This document shows, one piece after another, positions 35,398-37,349 of a stretch of DNA of 37,349 nucleotides. The position numbers and the translations under genes are program-made. The first letter of the stretch is position 1. The number at the start of each line of letters is the position of its first letter. The notes beneath the pieces were generated by a model. It worked only from the letters and a program-made list of their open reading frames with translations, did no database searches and was not told the origin of the DNA. The stretch is from contig CAJWLO010000024.1 in NCBI GenBank assembly GCA_913043235.1, forward strand, positions 1 to 37,349, read 5' to 3'. This DNA comes from an uncultured Fidelibacterota bacterium. Lineage in GTDB: Bacteria > Fidelibacterota > Marinisomatia > Marinisomatales > UBA1611.

Positions 35398-36206
35398 TTC
35401 ATATTTTTTCCAGAATTATATTATCCCTTGGAGCAATTATATCTGTTGTTCCATTAATTTGGATGGTTGTTACTTCATTGTCAGCTAATGAAAGCACATT
35501 AAATATTCTTAATACCCTCAATAGCGACTTTTCTATCAATAATTATCAGGTTATCAAGAATAAAATCCCCTTACTTCGTTATATGTATAATTCTATAGTT
35601 ATTAGTTTCCTTACAATTATTGGTACCATAATCTCAAGCTCTTTTGTTGCGTATGCATTTTCTATTTTGAGGTGGAAATCAAGGGATAGGGTATTTATGT
35701 TAATTATATTTACTATGATGTTGCCACTACAGGTAACCATGATTCCAGTTTTTATTATAAATAATCAATTAGGATGGCTAAACACCATATATCCATTGAT
35801 AGTACCAGCTTATCTGGGTGGAGGCGCTTTTAATATTTTTCTGTTTCGTCAGTTTTTTTTAAACATTCCAAGAGAAATAATTGATGCTGCAAAAATGGAT
35901 GGCTTAAGTCATTTACAAATCTACTATAAAATTGTATTGCCAATGGCTAAACCTGTCGTTACGGCAGTTTGTATTCTAACATTTTTATTTACTTGGAATG
36001 ATTTTATGGGGCCTCTGATATATCTATCGGATCAGATAAAGGGTACACTTGCACTTGGATTAATGCTATTTGTTGGGCAATATCAAACAGAGTGGGGACA
36101 ATTAATGGCACTATCAATAATTATGATTTTACCAGTATTTTTAATTTTTATTGCCTTTCAGAAACACTTTATAAGTGGATTGATGTTTGGTGGTAGTAAA
36201 ACATAA
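35394..36206 (+). CDS. Sugar ABC transporter permease, MalG/UgpE type
   Basis: 270 residues from a GTG that overlaps the previous stop. Six membrane segments; EAA loop IDAAKMDGLSHLQIYYKIVLP near residue 165; 'TFLFTWNDFMGPLIYLSD' is the MalG-type signature; the end FQKHFISGLMFGGSKT is typical of CUT1 permeases. Forms the heterodimeric channel with the preceding permease; the ATPase at 24966-26012 is the obvious partner. Confidence 0.93.
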   Translation: MIHIFSRIILSLGAIISVVPLIWMVVTSLSANESTLNILNTLNSDFSINNYQVIKNKIPLLRYMYNSIVISFLTIIGTIISSSFVAYAFSILRWKSRDRVFMLIIFTMMLPLQVTMIPVFIINNQLGWLNTIYPLIVPAYLGGGAFNIFLFRQFFLNIPREIIDAAKMDGLSHLQIYYKIVLPMAKPVVTAVCILTFLFTWNDFMGPLIYLSDQIKGTLALGLMLFVGQYQTEWGQLMALSIIMILPVFLIFIAFQKHFISGLMFGGSKT

Positions 36207-36229
36207 TCAATAATCAGGAAAGGCAGTTA

Positions 36230-37349
36230 ATGATACCAGATACTAAATATTTCGAAAGTGATGAGCTCATTCATGATCTAAATAGTCATTTTAATCCACC
36301 AGGATTGACCAATTTTCGTGGTGTGGTGCAGGTTGATAATGATCTGATGGGTATTCGCGGAATTAATTTCCCCCCATTTGGCACTTCGCTGAATCGTTCA
36401 TGCGGATTATATATAGATGGTCGTTATTTCCCTTCGCTCAAGAGCCCAGTTTCCTTTAAGTGGAGGCCAGACAGAATAATAAGGAAAGCAGATGTAAATG
36501 GTATCGAGTACAAATCTCAAACAATTATTATACCCAATCAGAATGCAGTAGTGATAAAATTAACATTATACAATAAATCTACTTCTGATTTAAAAAAAGA
36601 AATAAAATTTCAAATGAATGGTGGTATAACAAAAAATACTGAAGATTGGGCAAACTGGATTCCTCCAATGGAAGATAATAATGACCAAACCTTTGATAGG
36701 AGTCGAAATTCAATAATCTATTCATCAAAAAAAGGAGACGCTCATATTCTTCAAGGTCTTGGGTGTAGTGTAGATGACATCAATAGATTTGGTATTATTA
36801 AAAGGATCTCTATTTCTTCAGGAGAAAAGATAAAATTATTTTATTTTGCTGTACTCGGTGAAAAGGTTGAAGAAGTACAGACTATTTTTGATCTACTGAA
36901 TTCTAAGAAAAAAACATTGCTAAAAGGAAATAGACAATATTGGGATAATGAGATTAAATCAGTTTTTGATATTGATGATTCTACCTATAGTGGGAATCTT
37001 CCCGTTTTGGTCACCGGAAATAAATCAATTGAGAAATTGTATCATATGGGGATAATGGGGGTTATATACTTTAGAAGAGATAATCCGATATCATCCATGG
37101 GCCGAGCCTACGATACATTGATGCCCAGGTACTGGCAGACGGTTACATTCATTTGGGATTATTATTTAAGTGGTATGGTGCACTCACTTCTTGATCCTAA
37201 AGTGATGAAAAAGTATTTAGAAAAATGGATGAAAATGGATGTGCATACTTGTTTTGGTAGCGAATATATTTCTGGAAAACCTGTAGGACCTTGGTACGCT
37301 GTTAATGACCACGCGATGGTTATGATGATAAAAGAATATTTGGATTGGA
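36230..37349 (+). CDS. Glycoside hydrolase-like protein with (alpha/alpha)6 barrel, 3' end outside window
   Basis: ATG 36230 is preceded by AGGAAAGG (36217-36224) and the frame stays open for 373 codons to the window end. There is no signal peptide (MIPDTKYFESDELIH), so it is cytoplasmic. The first ~230 residues are beta-rich (super-sandwich type); from about 275 helical motifs appear: 'LYHMGIMGVIYFRR', MPRYWQTVTFIWDYYLSG, GPWYAVNDHAMVMMIKEYL. This layout, and the FIWDYY tract, resemble six-hairpin glycosidases such as GH63/GH37-like enzymes. It lies 23 bases after the permease gene, so it should process the imported oligosaccharide. Family assignment is tentative because the C-terminal catalytic half is missing. 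Confidence 0.7.
   Translation, partial: MIPDTKYFESDELIHDLNSHFNPPGLTNFRGVVQVDNDLMGIRGINFPPFGTSLNRSCGLYIDGRYFPSLKSPVSFKWRPDRIIRKADVNGIEYKSQTIIIPNQNAVVIKLTLYNKSTSDLKKEIKFQMNGGITKNTEDWANWIPPMEDNNDQTFDRSRNSIIYSSKKGDAHILQGLGCSVDDINRFGIIKRISISSGEKIKLFYFAVLGEKVEEVQTIFDLLNSKKKTLLKGNRQYWDNEIKSVFDIDDSTYSGNLPVLVTGNKSIEKLYHMGIMGVIYFRRDNPISSMGRAYDTLMPRYWQTVTFIWDYYLSGMVHSLLDPKVMKKYLEKWMKMDVHTCFGSEYISGKPVGPWYAVNDHAMVMMIKEYLDW

Noticed and set aside
1-37349. CRISPR array, tRNA, rRNA, insertion sequence or phage genes
   Set aside because: No regularly spaced repeats, cloverleaf, rRNA words, transposase or integrase motifs were found; the only tandem repeat is the 11-bp pair before lexA.

Overview
The window looks like a chromosomal piece of a marine, Gram-negative bacterium of the Fibrobacterota-Chlorobiota-Bacteroidota (FCB) group, most plausibly Candidatus Marinimicrobia (SAR406/Neomarinimicrobiota) or a relative. 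The evidence is the combination of TonB-dependent receptors, PorV/PorQ-type (UPF0164) outer-membrane proteins and many secreted proteins ending in type IX secretion (T9SS) 'YPNP...GxYxxxxxxxxxxxxxKxxxxK' sorting domains. This placement is inference; no rRNA or tRNA gene is present. Gene starts are often ATGA-, GTG- or TTG-type with little Shine-Dalgarno signal.

Layout. (1) 1-5868, plus strand: a three-gene module of TonB-dependent receptor (5' end missing), a large T9SS-exported FN3 protein and a PorV-like barrel. (2) 5970-11284, minus strand: a tight operon read as cytochrome c5-like protein, lysA, secreted GH18 hydrolase and NamZ exo-muramidase; three of the four act on, or on products of, peptidoglycan. 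(3) 11347-12171: PAP2 phosphatase. (4) 12314-13077: two overlapping selenoprotein genes that ordinary gene calling would break, a periplasmic peroxiredoxin with UGA (Sec) at the peroxidatic position and a SelW-family CxxU protein; the second has a clean SECIS-like hairpin. (5) 13278-14558: an unusual PAS-UbiA/MenA fusion. (6) 14586-19692: terminator, a candidate LexA operator, a structured leader, a 49-codon basic ORF, then lexA, a Y-family ImuB-like protein with degenerate catalytic residues, and dnaE2: an SOS mutasome cassette without imuA. (7) 19696-22910: a minus-strand lipoprotein/outer-membrane barrel pair meets a plus-strand VCBS/ASPIC protein head to head; both proteins at the junction lack signal peptides and look N-terminally truncated.

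(8) 23096-37349, plus strand, visibly more AT-rich than the rest: an SGNH esterase, a secreted lipoprotein-like protein with a T9SS tail, then a closely packed run of MalK-type ATPase, sulfatase, a second TonB receptor / T9SS cargo / PorV-like trio, a sugar-binding lipoprotein, two MalF/MalG-type permeases and a glycosidase cut by the window end. I read this as a hybrid polysaccharide-utilisation locus: surface capture and outer-membrane import by the TonB/T9SS/PorV trio, desulfation and deacylation outside the cytoplasm, and inner-membrane uptake by a binding-protein ABC importer instead of the usual SusC/SusD arrangement.

The most interesting items are the two-gene selenoprotein operon, the TonB/T9SS-cargo/PorV module that occurs twice and is fused in one locus to an ABC sugar importer, the PAS-UbiA fusion, and the lexA-imuB-dnaE2 cassette with its own candidate operator, leader and small ORF.
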